From Pseudooceanicola onchidii (GTDB lineage: Bacteria; Pseudomonadota; Alphaproteobacteria; Rhodobacterales; Rhodobacteraceae): a DNA stretch of 64,000 nucleotides. A program made the position numbers and the translations under genes. Below, piece after piece: positions 44,483 through 52,457 of the stretch. Every line of letters starts with the position of its first letter. Position 1 is the stretch's first letter. The stretch covers positions 1,302,001 to 1,366,000 of the forward strand of contig NZ_SPUW01000001.1 of NCBI RefSeq assembly GCF_004959925.1. The letters are read 5' to 3'. The notes under the pieces are model-generated. The model searched no databases. It saw only the letters and a program-made list of their open reading frames with translations, and was not told the origin of the DNA.

Positions 44483-45499
44483 TCAGCCGCGCCGGCGTTT
44501 GCTGGTCCGGCTGCGGGTCGGCCCGTTGTCATCGCCCGTGCCGTCCGATACGGAGGAGAACCCGCCGAGTCTCGCCGTGATCTGTTCCAACGTGGGGCGA
44601 TCGCCGCGCGGACGGGTCGACAGGGCTTCGTGCATCTTTTCAAGATGTTCGGGCATCGTGCCGCAGCAGCCGCCGATGATCGTGGCGCCGCAGTCGCGCG
44701 CCATCACGGCATATTCGCCCATCAGCTCGGGCGTGCCGTCATAATGGATATGGCCGTCGTGGTACTTGGGGATGCCGGCGTTGCCCTTGGCGATGATCGG
44801 CCGTTCGACACCCTGCGCGGCAAGGCCCAGCACGGTGCGCAGCAGGTCCGATGCACCGACACCGCAGTTGGCGCCATAGGCGATCGGCGGGTTCGGCAGC
44901 TTTTCGACCATCGACACCATCGCTTCCGAGGTCACGCCCATCATCGTGCGCCCTGCGGTGTCGAACGACATGGTTCCGCACCAGGGCATGCCGGCAAGGG
45001 CAAAGGCCTCGGCCGCGGCCTTGTATTCTTCGGGCGCCGAGATGGTTTCAAGCCAGAGCACGTCCGCGCCGCCCTCTTTCAGGCCCTCGGCCTGTTCGTG
45101 GAACATCTCGACCGCCAGTTCGTGGGTCAGCGATCCCATGGGCACCATGATGTCGCCCGTCGGCCCGACCGATCCCGCCACGACCACGGTGCGCCCCGAG
45201 GCATCCGCGACCTCGCGGCCAAGTTCGGCGCCGACGCGGTTCAGCTCGCGCACCCGGCCCTCGGCCTGGTGCAGCTTCAGCCGCGAGGCATTGCCGCCGA
45301 AGGTGTTCGTCAGGAAGATGTCGCTGCCGGAATTGACCGCGTAGGAATACAGCGTCCGGATCTTCTCGGGTTCGTCCACGTTCCACAGCTCGGGCGCGTC
45401 GCCCGACGACAGCCCCATGTTGAACAGGTTCGTTCCCGTCGCACCATCGGCCATCAGCCAGTCGCGGGTTTCCAAAAGCTTGGTCAGAGCATCAGTCAT
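44483..45499 (-). CDS. bmt: betaine-homocysteine S-methyltransferase-like protein with Arg-rich tail
   Basis: A 338-residue homocysteine methyltransferase (Pfam S-methyl_trans, TIM barrel). Zinc ligands are Cys212 (GANCGVG) and Cys278/Cys279 (GGCCGT), plus the substrate motif MADGATGTNLFNMGL at residues 16-30. Roseobacters use such enzymes to demethylate glycine betaine to dimethylglycine while making methionine. After residue 310 there is a poorly conserved tail ending TSKRRRG, which resembles the Arg tail of the RACo-like protein at 31.9 kb. ATG 45499 is chosen by family length. Confidence 0.85.
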   Translation of the reverse strand: MTDALTKLLETRDWLMADGATGTNLFNMGLSSGDAPELWNVDEPEKIRTLYSYAVNSGSDIFLTNTFGGNASRLKLHQAEGRVRELNRVGAELGREVADASGRTVVVAGSVGPTGDIMVPMGSLTHELAVEMFHEQAEGLKEGGADVLWLETISAPEEYKAAAEAFALAGMPWCGTMSFDTAGRTMMGVTSEAMVSMVEKLPNPPIAYGANCGVGASDLLRTVLGLAAQGVERPIIAKGNAGIPKYHDGHIHYDGTPELMGEYAVMARDCGATIIGGCCGTMPEHLEKMHEALSTRPRGDRPTLEQITARLGGFSSVSDGTGDDNGPTRSRTSKRRRG

Positions 45500-45567
45500 C
45501 GGCTTCTCCGGTCGGTCGACGCATGTTCGCCCCACATAGCGCGGCCAAGGGTCCGAGGGAACCCCGC

Positions 45568-47412
45568 CTATCCCTGCGGACGTCGGATCACGCGGGCGAT
45601 ATCGGCCACCGCCAGCGCCATGGTCACCGGATCGGGCGCGGCCATGTAAAGCGGTTGGCGACGGATGCCGAAGCTTTCCTTGAACCGGGTCAGCCCTGCA
45701 CCGCCCGAACCGCTGGCGATCCGGTCGCGGAGGCGCGTGGCCAGGCGGCTTTCACGACACGGCCGGGCCGGCATGGCCGCCAGTGTCAGGCGGCGACGTT
45801 TCGCGTCGCGGGCGGCCTCGATCGCGCGCGCCACCAGCAGGTGCATCGTGCCGTCGGGCAGGGTGCACCCATGGCGCATAAGGTCCAGGGCCAGGTCGCG
45901 ATCCGTCTGGTGCAGGGTGATAAAGGCGATGGCCTCTCCACCCTGGCGGGCCACGAAAATCTGTTGGGCGTCCATGTACTTGGGGCAGAACTGCCCCATG
46001 GAGAACCCGCGCGCGCCGCGATGTTCGATCACCCATGCGGCATCGATGCGCACCAGTTCGCTGATCAGATCCGGGCCAAGCTCTTCGCGTTCGACGGTCA
46101 CCCCGGCCTTTTCGGCCTGGCGCAGCTTACGCCGTAATTGACGAAACTCGGCACCCTCGGTGCAGAACGCCGCCGGGTCGATCACGGCGTCGTCCGCGAC
46201 CCGCAGAACCCACCAGCCCGCGCGCTTGGCTTCTGAGGCCAGCCGGGCGGAACACTTGTAGATCACGGGCACCAGCATCCTGTCCCGCGCGGCGGCGGTC
46301 AGGGCCGGGACCACGCCCTGGGGCTTGCCGGACATGGGATCGAACAGCAGGGTCAGCGTCTGGCCTGTCTCGACCACCATGGCCTCGCCGGTGCAGGTGT
46401 CCAGCACCTCGGCCCCGTTCTGCCGCGCCACGCCGCATTCGGCGCGCGGCGCCCGGGACAAGGCCTTGGTCGTCGCCGCAGACCGGGCGGGCGTGCTGTC
46501 GGCCACCTTGAAGGGGACAGCCAGCGGGATCAGCGCCAGAAGCGCGGGCACGGCATAGTAGATCACCCGCCATGCCAGGACCGCGCCCAGCAGTGGCGCT
46601 TCGGCTACCATGGGCAGCAGCGCCAGAAGCGTCAGTTCGAACGGCCCCGCGCCGCCGGGGGTGGAGCTGAATAGACCCGCCCCAAGCGCCAACGCAAAGA
46701 CCGGCAGCAGGACCGCGAAGCTGATCGTGACATCCGGGGGCAGCAGGACGTAAAGCGCCGCCGCCGCCGCGACCACGTCAAGCATGGTCAGCATGGCGAT
46801 GGCCGCGAGCGCCCGCAGGCTTGGCAGGCGCAGGGTGAACCGGCCAACCTGCAGGGTCGGGCGGAAGAACGCCAGGCCCGCGACGCTGATCGTCGCCACC
46901 GCCGTAGCCAGCGTCATCCAAAGGGGCAGGGAGGCCCCGGGAAAGACCGCAGCCATCAGCACCGCGATCGGTGCCCAGGCGGCCATGAAGCTAAGCGCGA
47001 CGGCCCCGGTCACCGCTGCGGCCATGCCTGGACGGGCGCCCGACAGCATCCGCCAGCGCGCCAGGGCGCCCGTGACCATGCCCAGCCCCAGCACCTGCGC
47101 CAGGGCGATCGACCCGGCGCCGGTGATCCGCGCGACCTTCGGGTCGACCCCGGTGCGCAGATGGCGGTGCATCACCATGTCATAGGTGCCGATGGCCCAG
47201 AACGACAGCGCAGTCGCCGCCGCCGCCGCGATCCACTGCAGCGCTGATGTCGTACGGACCACATCCGCCACGGCATGGAAATCAAGCCCCTCGAGACGAT
47301 CCCGCAGCAGCCAGACGCAGGCCGCGCCGATCAGCAGCGGCAGGCCCGAGCGCATTATCTTTCGGGAGGCAGCCGCACGCACGGCGGCCCTCTGGCGGGA
47401 CTTGTCGGTCAT
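45568..47412 (-). CDS. MprF-like membrane protein (UPF0104 + DUF2156)
   Basis: A 614-residue protein with about 8 transmembrane helices in residues 20-300 (a flippase-like UPF0104 domain) followed by a cytoplasmic DUF2156 aminoacyl-phosphatidylglycerol synthase-like GNAT domain (QLRRKLRQAEKAGVTVERE, GFSMGQFCPKYMDAQQIFV, RRLTLAAMPARPC). MprF adds Lys, Ala or Arg to phosphatidylglycerol and flips it. This one is shorter than S. aureus MprF (about 840 aa), with fewer membrane helices. The start ATG 47412 follows GGAGAG; a GTG at 47424 is possible. The transferred group is unknown. Confidence 0.82.
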   Translation of the reverse strand: MTDKSRQRAAVRAAASRKIMRSGLPLLIGAACVWLLRDRLEGLDFHAVADVVRTTSALQWIAAAAATALSFWAIGTYDMVMHRHLRTGVDPKVARITGAGSIALAQVLGLGMVTGALARWRMLSGARPGMAAAVTGAVALSFMAAWAPIAVLMAAVFPGASLPLWMTLATAVATISVAGLAFFRPTLQVGRFTLRLPSLRALAAIAMLTMLDVVAAAAALYVLLPPDVTISFAVLLPVFALALGAGLFSSTPGGAGPFELTLLALLPMVAEAPLLGAVLAWRVIYYAVPALLALIPLAVPFKVADSTPARSAATTKALSRAPRAECGVARQNGAEVLDTCTGEAMVVETGQTLTLLFDPMSGKPQGVVPALTAAARDRMLVPVIYKCSARLASEAKRAGWWVLRVADDAVIDPAAFCTEGAEFRQLRRKLRQAEKAGVTVEREELGPDLISELVRIDAAWVIEHRGARGFSMGQFCPKYMDAQQIFVARQGGEAIAFITLHQTDRDLALDLMRHGCTLPDGTMHLLVARAIEAARDAKRRRLTLAAMPARPCRESRLATRLRDRIASGSGGAGLTRFKESFGIRRQPLYMAAPDPVTMALAVADIARVIRRPQG

Positions 47413-47538
47413 AGGTCTCTCCACTCACTCCCCAGGGGGGATAGGCAGGAAGTCCTACCAGCAACTTAAGGAAGTCACGGAAAGGAAGGACTGCTCGGGC
47501 CGGTCTGCGCCGGAATTTCAGACAATTTAAACGCTGAG

Positions 47539-47550
47539 CCCAAATTTGGG
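47539..47550. promoter_or_regulatory. 12-bp perfect palindrome in the MprF-like upstream region
   Basis: CCCAAATTTGGG lies about 130 bp upstream of the MprF-like start, in the 292-bp gap (47413-47704) that holds no gene and, at its other end, the zeta-subunit terminator. An operator is possible; I see no known regulator match. Confidence 0.3.
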
Positions 47551-47655
47551 AATCGAAATCTTGACCACGGCGCACATCCTTAACCTGAACTCAAACACTG
47601 TGTCGCCTTTGCCGCGACACCACTGGTTAGCCTGTGTACAGTGGCAACCGGGCAA

Positions 47656-47683
47656 GAAAAAGGCGCGGTCCGAAGACCGCGCC
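47656..47683 (-). terminator. Rho-independent terminator after the zeta-subunit gene
   Basis: On the minus strand GGCGCGGTC, tetraloop TTCG, GACCGCGCC, then TTTTTC. A 9-bp GC stem with a UUCG loop and T run 22 bases after the stop: a textbook terminator. Confidence 0.93.
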
Positions 47684-47704
47684 TGGATCAGCCTTGTGGT
47701 CGGA

Positions 47705-48016
47705 TCACTCTTCCAGAAGTTGCGCCTTGGCGACCTTGAGAAGCTGGTCGATCTTGGTGCGGATCTCGGCCTCGGTGGCCTTGTCGCCCAGATCGCCCGC
47801 AACCTTGCGCACGACATCCTCGTGGCCGGCTTCCTCGAAATCGGCCTTCACGACCTCGCGGGCATAGGCGGCGGCGTCATCGCCGGTCTTGCCAAGCAGC
47901 TCGGCCGCCCACAGACCCAGAAGCTTGTTCCGGCGCGCTTCGGCACGGAACTGCATCTCCTGGTCATGGGCATATTTGTTTTCGAATGCGTTTTCGCGAT
48001 CGTCGAAGGTGGTCAT
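47705..48016 (-). CDS. DUF1476 protein, F1F0-ATPase inhibitor zeta subunit-like
   Basis: A 103-residue all-helical protein starting MTTFDDRENAFENKYAHDQE, closely like the Paracoccus zeta subunit, which binds F1-ATPase and blocks its hydrolytic rotation. The central EARRNKLLGLWAAELLGKTG is conserved. In alphaproteobacteria it protects ATP under low energy. It is divergent from purC (201 bp apart) and has its own terminator, so it is monocistronic. ATG 48016 is clear from the family start. Confidence 0.93.
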   Translation of the reverse strand: MTTFDDRENAFENKYAHDQEMQFRAEARRNKLLGLWAAELLGKTGDDAAAYAREVVKADFEEAGHEDVVRKVAGDLGDKATEAEIRTKIDQLLKVAKAQLLEE

Positions 48017-48217
48017 GGCCAGTTCCTTGCGTGAAATTCCCTCTGTTCCGATATGCCCATCCAGACAGCACCGTGCAAGCCCCGAAGGCCCGCCGGACCG
48101 CGTCATGGCGTCCGGGCGGCGCGGTGGCCGGACCCGCGCTTGCGGCAAACCCGCCCATGTTCTAAGAGGGCGCATCACCCGACGGGGCCGCACCCCGGCC
48201 CGAACGAAAGGTCATCC

Positions 48218-48976
48218 ATGGCACGGCGCAAGAAAATCTACGAAGGCAAGGCGAAGATCCTGTACGAAGGCCCCGAACCGGGCACGATCGTCCAGTATTT
48301 CAAGGACGATGCCACTGCCTTCAACGCCGAGAAGAAGGCCACGATCGATGGCAAGGGCGTGCTGAACAACCGCCTGTCCGAATTCTTCATGACCGGGCTG
48401 AACAACATCGGCGTGCCGACTCATTTCCTCAAGCGGCTGAACATGCGCGAACAGCTGGTCCGCAGCTGCGAGATCATCCCGCTGGAAATCATCGTGCGCA
48501 ACTTTGCCGCCGGGTCGCTGTCCAAGCGGCTGGGGATCGAGGAAGGCACCGCGCTGCCGCGTCCGATCGTCGAATACTGCTACAAGGATGACAAGCTGGG
48601 CGACCCGCTGGTCACCGAGGAACATATCGCGGCCTTCGGTTGGGCCAGCCAGCAGGACATGGACGACATCCTGAGCCTTGCGCTGCGGGTGAACGACTAC
48701 ATGGCCGGGCTGATGTACGGCGTCGGCATCAAGCTGATCGACTTCAAGATCGAGATCGGCCGCGTCTACGACGGCGACTTCCAGCGCCTGATCGTCGCGG
48801 ACGAGATCAGCCCCGACAGCTGCCGCCTGTGGGACATCGAGACCGGCCAGAAGCTGGACAAGGACGTGTTCCGCCGTGACCTGGGCAACCTGACCGACGC
48901 CTACACCGAAGTGGCGCGCCGCCTGGGCGTCATGCCGAAATCCAACGGCCACACGAAGCCGACCCTGATCAACTGA
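48218..48976 (+). CDS. purC: SAICAR synthetase
   Basis: PurC of 252 residues, joining CAIR and aspartate in purine biosynthesis. Characteristic start [16 protein letters not shown], then [35 protein letters not shown] and [12 protein letters not shown] with the metal-binding residues. ATG 48218 follows GAAAGG. It begins the purC-purS-...-purQ cluster; purS starts 11 bases after its stop. Confidence 0.97.
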   Translation: MARRKKIYEGKAKILYEGPEPGTIVQYFKDDATAFNAEKKATIDGKGVLNNRLSEFFMTGLNNIGVPTHFLKRLNMREQLVRSCEIIPLEIIVRNFAAGSLSKRLGIEEGTALPRPIVEYCYKDDKLGDPLVTEEHIAAFGWASQQDMDDILSLALRVNDYMAGLMYGVGIKLIDFKIEIGRVYDGDFQRLIVADEISPDSCRLWDIETGQKLDKDVFRRDLGNLTDAYTEVARRLGVMPKSNGHTKPTLIN

Positions 48977-48987
48977 GGATACCGCCG

Positions 48988-49218
48988 ATGAAAGCCCGTG
49001 TTCATGTCATGCTGAAAAACGGTGTTCTGGACCCGCAGGGCGAAGCCGTGCGCCATGCGCTCGGCTCGCTTGGGTTCGAAGGTGTGTCGGGCGTGCGCCA
49101 GGGCAAGGTCATCGACCTCGACCTGGCCGAGGGCACCAGCGAAGAGACCGTGCGCGAGATGTGCGAGAAGCTTCTCGCCAACACGGTGATCGAAAGCTAT
49201 TCGGTCGAACTGATCTGA
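48988..49218 (+). CDS. purS: FGAM synthase subunit PurS
   Basis: PurS of 76 residues, the small scaffold subunit of the three-part formylglycinamidine ribonucleotide synthetase (PurS-PurQ-PurL). It shows KARVHVMLKNGVLDPQGEAV, then GFEGVSGVRQGKVIDLDL and CEKLLANTVIESYSVEL. Normally purQ follows directly; here a repeat, a papain-like gene and a spacer come first. Confidence 0.95.
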   Translation: MKARVHVMLKNGVLDPQGEAVRHALGSLGFEGVSGVRQGKVIDLDLAEGTSEETVREMCEKLLANTVIESYSVELI

Positions 49219-49249
49219 CCGGCGCGCCCCGTGGCGGGCGCTCCGACAC

Positions 49250-49299
49250 GAGGGGGCGCTGCCCCCTCGCACTCCCCCGGGATATCTGACCAGAGGAAG
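49250..49299 (-). repeat. dispersed intergenic repeat, diverged copy D, with hairpin
   Basis: GAGGGGGC-GCT-GCCCCCTC (49250-49268) forms a perfect hairpin; on the minus strand CTTCCTCTGG, TCAGATATCCC, GGGGGAGT precede it. The CTTC.TCTGG..(A)ATA.C layout matches the family seen at 12.75, 18.8 and 60.8 kb. It follows purS and may end its transcript. Confidence 0.6.
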
Positions 49300-49376
49300 A
49301 CCGGACCCGGGTAGGGTATTCCGGCCTGTCGTCCCGTGGCGGGCCGCGCTAGCCTGAACCGACAGGAGGCAGCGCG

Positions 49377-49859
49377 ATGATCACACTGGCATTCTACAAG
49401 GGGCGCGGCGACGGCATCTGGCAGCGCCTGCAGGACTGGGGCATCCGCTTTGCGACCCGGTCGATCTACAGCCACGTCGAACTGATCGCGGGCCTGGCCG
49501 AGCTGGGGCAGGAGGCGGTTTGTCTGTCGTCGTCCGGGCGGGACGGCGGCGTGCGGCTGGCCCGGTTCGTGCTCAATCCCGATCACTGGGATCTTGTGGC
49601 GCTGGAGGACGAGCCCGAGGCGGTCGCCGACTTCATCCGCGACCGGTTCGGCAAGCGGTACGATTATCGCGGCATCCTGCTGAGCCAGATCTTCGCGCTG
49701 GCCCGCCACGACCCCGACAAGTGGTTCTGTTCCGAGATCTGCGCTGCCGCCCTGGGCATTCCAAACGCACAGCGGATGTCCCCGCAGGCGCTCTATGACG
49801 TGGTCAGCTGGAAGCATTTTCAGGACATGGCGCTGTCGGATCATATCCAGTACGCCTGA
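49377..49859 (+). CDS. YiiX/permuted papain-like peptidase-type protein
   Basis: A 160-residue protein with a permuted NlpC/P60-like catalytic order: His33 in YSHVEL with Glu35 first, then Cys118 in WFCSEICAAAL. This resembles the YaeF/YiiX family of permuted papain folds. No signal peptide is seen, so it may be cytoplasmic. Substrates are unknown (lipid, peptide or amide bonds in relatives). It lies between purS and purQ with its own spacer on both sides, an odd place for such a gene. Confidence 0.7.
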   Translation: MITLAFYKGRGDGIWQRLQDWGIRFATRSIYSHVELIAGLAELGQEAVCLSSSGRDGGVRLARFVLNPDHWDLVALEDEPEAVADFIRDRFGKRYDYRGILLSQIFALARHDPDKWFCSEICAAALGIPNAQRMSPQALYDVVSWKHFQDMALSDHIQYA

Positions 49860-49931
49860 GGCGCGGCTGCCCCTTGAGATTTGCGGCCCTGCGGCGTAAC
49901 AGCAGGCAACATCCCAGATCGGAGTCCCGCC

Positions 49932-50600
49932 ATGAAGGCTGCCATCCTCGTCTTTCCCGGATCCAACTGTGACCGCGACCTGCAGGTCGCCTTCGAACGG
50001 GCCGGGGCCGATGTGACCATGGTTTGGCACAAGGACGACGCCCTGCCCGCGGGCACGGATATCGTCGGCGTGCCGGGCGGCTTTTCCTACGGGGATTACC
50101 TGCGCTGCGGCGCGATTGCGGCGAATTCGCCGATCACCCGGTCGCTGAAGACGCATGTGGAACGTGGCGGTTATGCCCTTGGCATCTGCAACGGGTTCCA
50201 GATCCTGACCGAGACCCGGATCCTGCCGGGCGCGCTGCTGCGCAATGCCGGACTGAAATACATCTGCCGCACCGTGCCGCTGAACGTGCGCACCTCGGAC
50301 AGCGATTTCACCCGGGGCTGGGCTGCGGGGACCGAGTTGCAGATCCCGATCGCGCATCATGATGGCAACTACCAGGCCGATGCAGAGCTGCTGCGCGAAC
50401 TTGAAGGCGAGGACCGTATCGCCTTTACCTACAACGACAATCCCAACGGGTCCTCGGGCGACGTCGCGGGCGTGCTGAGCGCGAACCGCCGGGTGCTGGG
50501 CATGATGCCCCACCCCGAACGCGCGGCGGACGAGGCGCTTGGCGGGTCCGACGGGCGCGCGATGTTCACCTCTCTGATGACCGCGCTGGTTTCCGCCTGA
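49932..50600 (+). CDS. purQ: FGAM synthase glutaminase subunit PurQ
   Basis: PurQ of 222 residues, a class I glutamine amidotransferase that supplies ammonia to PurL. The nucleophile is Cys86 in GYALGICNGFQIL, and the His/Glu dyad is in MMPHPERAAD. It begins MKAAILVFPGSNCDRDL, as expected. ATG 49932 is preceded by GGAG. It follows the papain-like gene by 72 bp; purL is not in the window. Confidence 0.96.
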   Translation: MKAAILVFPGSNCDRDLQVAFERAGADVTMVWHKDDALPAGTDIVGVPGGFSYGDYLRCGAIAANSPITRSLKTHVERGGYALGICNGFQILTETRILPGALLRNAGLKYICRTVPLNVRTSDSDFTRGWAAGTELQIPIAHHDGNYQADAELLRELEGEDRIAFTYNDNPNGSSGDVAGVLSANRRVLGMMPHPERAADEALGGSDGRAMFTSLMTALVSA

Positions 50601-50660
50601 TCCCGTAGCCGGGCCGGGCGCCGCGCTTGAGCGGACCCCGCGCCTGACGTATCGTGTGGC

Positions 50661-52442
50661 ATGACCGGAACGCCGCAATTCCTTGAGACCTCGCGCACCC
50701 GCAAGACCGGGGGCACGGCGTTTTCATGGCAAAGCCGCATCGCGCTTGGGCTTTTCGTGGCGATCGCGGTGCTGACGGTCTGGATCACCAATTCTGCGCT
50801 GACAGACCGCTTCACCCAGAACACCCGCAACCGGGCCGAACTGCGCCTGGCGCTTTACGGCGGCAACCTGGTGTCCGAGCTGCGCCGCAATTCGATCGTG
50901 CCGCAGTTGCTGGCCCGCGACCCGACGCTGATCGGGGCGTTGAATTCCTCGGACTATTCGCAATCGACGCAGCGCCTGATTTCCTTCGTGGACGAGATCG
51001 GCGCGGCGTCGCTGATGCTGTTGGACCAGGACGGGCGCACCGTGGCGGCGACCGACCGCAATCGCCTGGGCGAATTGCATGCGGGCACCCAGCATTTCAC
51101 CGAAGCGCTGGACAGTGCCGGCACCGTCTTCACCGTCGCCGAACGGGACGGGGTCGGTTATCGGTTCACCTATTCGCGCAAGATGGAAAGTTCGGGCACC
51201 GCCATCGGCGTGATCGTGGTCGAGGTCGACCTGCAGAAGTTCGAACGTGCCTGGGCCGGGATCTCGGACGCGGTGCTGGTCACCGACAGCACCGGCAAGA
51301 TCATCCTGGCGACCGAACCGCGCTGGCGCAGCCTGACCGAAGGCGTTGCCCTGCAGCGCGAACCGCCCGAAACCGCGATCCAGCGCGCCATCCAGGCCAC
51401 CGCCGACTGGTCCGCGCTGCCGGCCGATGCCTATGTGAAGGGCGAGGCGGTGATGCGCGTGTCCTCGCGCCTGCCGTTCCGGGGATGGCAGATCGCCAGC
51501 TTCACCACCTATGCCAGCGTCCGCGAGAAGGTGAACGGCTTCCTCGCGCTCGAGATCATGGGCTTTGCGATCCTGCTGGCGCTGGCCTTCTATGCGCTGT
51601 CCCGCAAGAACGCGCTGCGCATGGCCTTCTTCCAGAACGAGTCGGCGGACCTTCGCGCATTGAACGAAAGGCTGCAGCGGGAAATCGCCGAACGCGAACG
51701 CATGCAAAAGTCACTGGACGTGGCCGAACAGACCCTGGCGCAGTCCTCGAAACTGGCCGCCCTGGGCGAGATGTCGGCCGCCGTCAGTCACGAGCTGAAC
51801 CAGCCCCTGGCCGCGATGAAGACCTACCTGGCCGGAGCGGCCCTGCTGCTGCGCCGCAACCGCCCCGACGAGGCGCTGGCAAGCTTCCAGCGGATCGACG
51901 ATCTGATCGGCCGGATGGGGTCGATCACCCGCCAGCTGAAATCCTATGCCCGCAAGGGGGGCGAACAGTTTGCCCCAGTAAACGTTGGCGATGCCCTCAA
52001 TTCCGCGCTGTCGATGATGGAGCCGCAGCTGCGTCAGCGGCAGATCCGGATCACCCGCGCGATCCCCGAACGACCCGTCCGAGTGATGGCCGACCGGGTG
52101 CGGCTGGAACAGGTTCTGATCAACCTGCTGCGCAACGCCGTGGACGCCACCTCGACCGTCGATCATCCGTCCATCGACGTGATCCTGTCGGCCGGTGAAA
52201 CCGCGACGATCACCGTGCGCGACAATGGCACCGGCATCGAGAATCTCGATGATCTGTTCGAGCCGTTCTACACCACCAAACAACCCGGTGATGGGGTGGG
52301 GCTGGGGCTTGCCATCTCCTCAGGGATCGTGAACGACCTCGGCGGGCGGCTCACCGCACGGAACGCCGAAGGGGGCGGGGCTGTTTTTGAAATACAGCTG
52401 CCTATCTTATCCGATGAGGCAGGGATCGAAGCCGCCGAATAA
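50661..52442 (+). CDS. DctB-like sensor histidine kinase
   Basis: A 593-residue membrane kinase: N-terminal helix (about 29-48), a periplasmic sensor region of about 240 residues with the cache-type layout of DctB, a second helix (about 290-312), a coiled coil (NERLQREIAERERMQKSL), then HisKA with His377 in SHELNQPLAAMKTYLAGA and a HATPase_c domain (NLLRNAVDAT, DNGTGIENL, GVGLGLAISSGI). DctB senses C4-dicarboxylates. It is 15 bp upstream of its response regulator. No dctP/Q/M transporter is visible nearby, so the signal may differ. Confidence 0.9.
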   Translation: MTGTPQFLETSRTRKTGGTAFSWQSRIALGLFVAIAVLTVWITNSALTDRFTQNTRNRAELRLALYGGNLVSELRRNSIVPQLLARDPTLIGALNSSDYSQSTQRLISFVDEIGAASLMLLDQDGRTVAATDRNRLGELHAGTQHFTEALDSAGTVFTVAERDGVGYRFTYSRKMESSGTAIGVIVVEVDLQKFERAWAGISDAVLVTDSTGKIILATEPRWRSLTEGVALQREPPETAIQRAIQATADWSALPADAYVKGEAVMRVSSRLPFRGWQIASFTTYASVREKVNGFLALEIMGFAILLALAFYALSRKNALRMAFFQNESADLRALNERLQREIAERERMQKSLDVAEQTLAQSSKLAALGEMSAAVSHELNQPLAAMKTYLAGAALLLRRNRPDEALASFQRIDDLIGRMGSITRQLKSYARKGGEQFAPVNVGDALNSALSMMEPQLRQRQIRITRAIPERPVRVMADRVRLEQVLINLLRNAVDATSTVDHPSIDVILSAGETATITVRDNGTGIENLDDLFEPFYTTKQPGDGVGLGLAISSGIVNDLGGRLTARNAEGGGAVFEIQLPILSDEAGIEAAE

Positions 52443-52457
52443 GACCGGAGAAAACGA

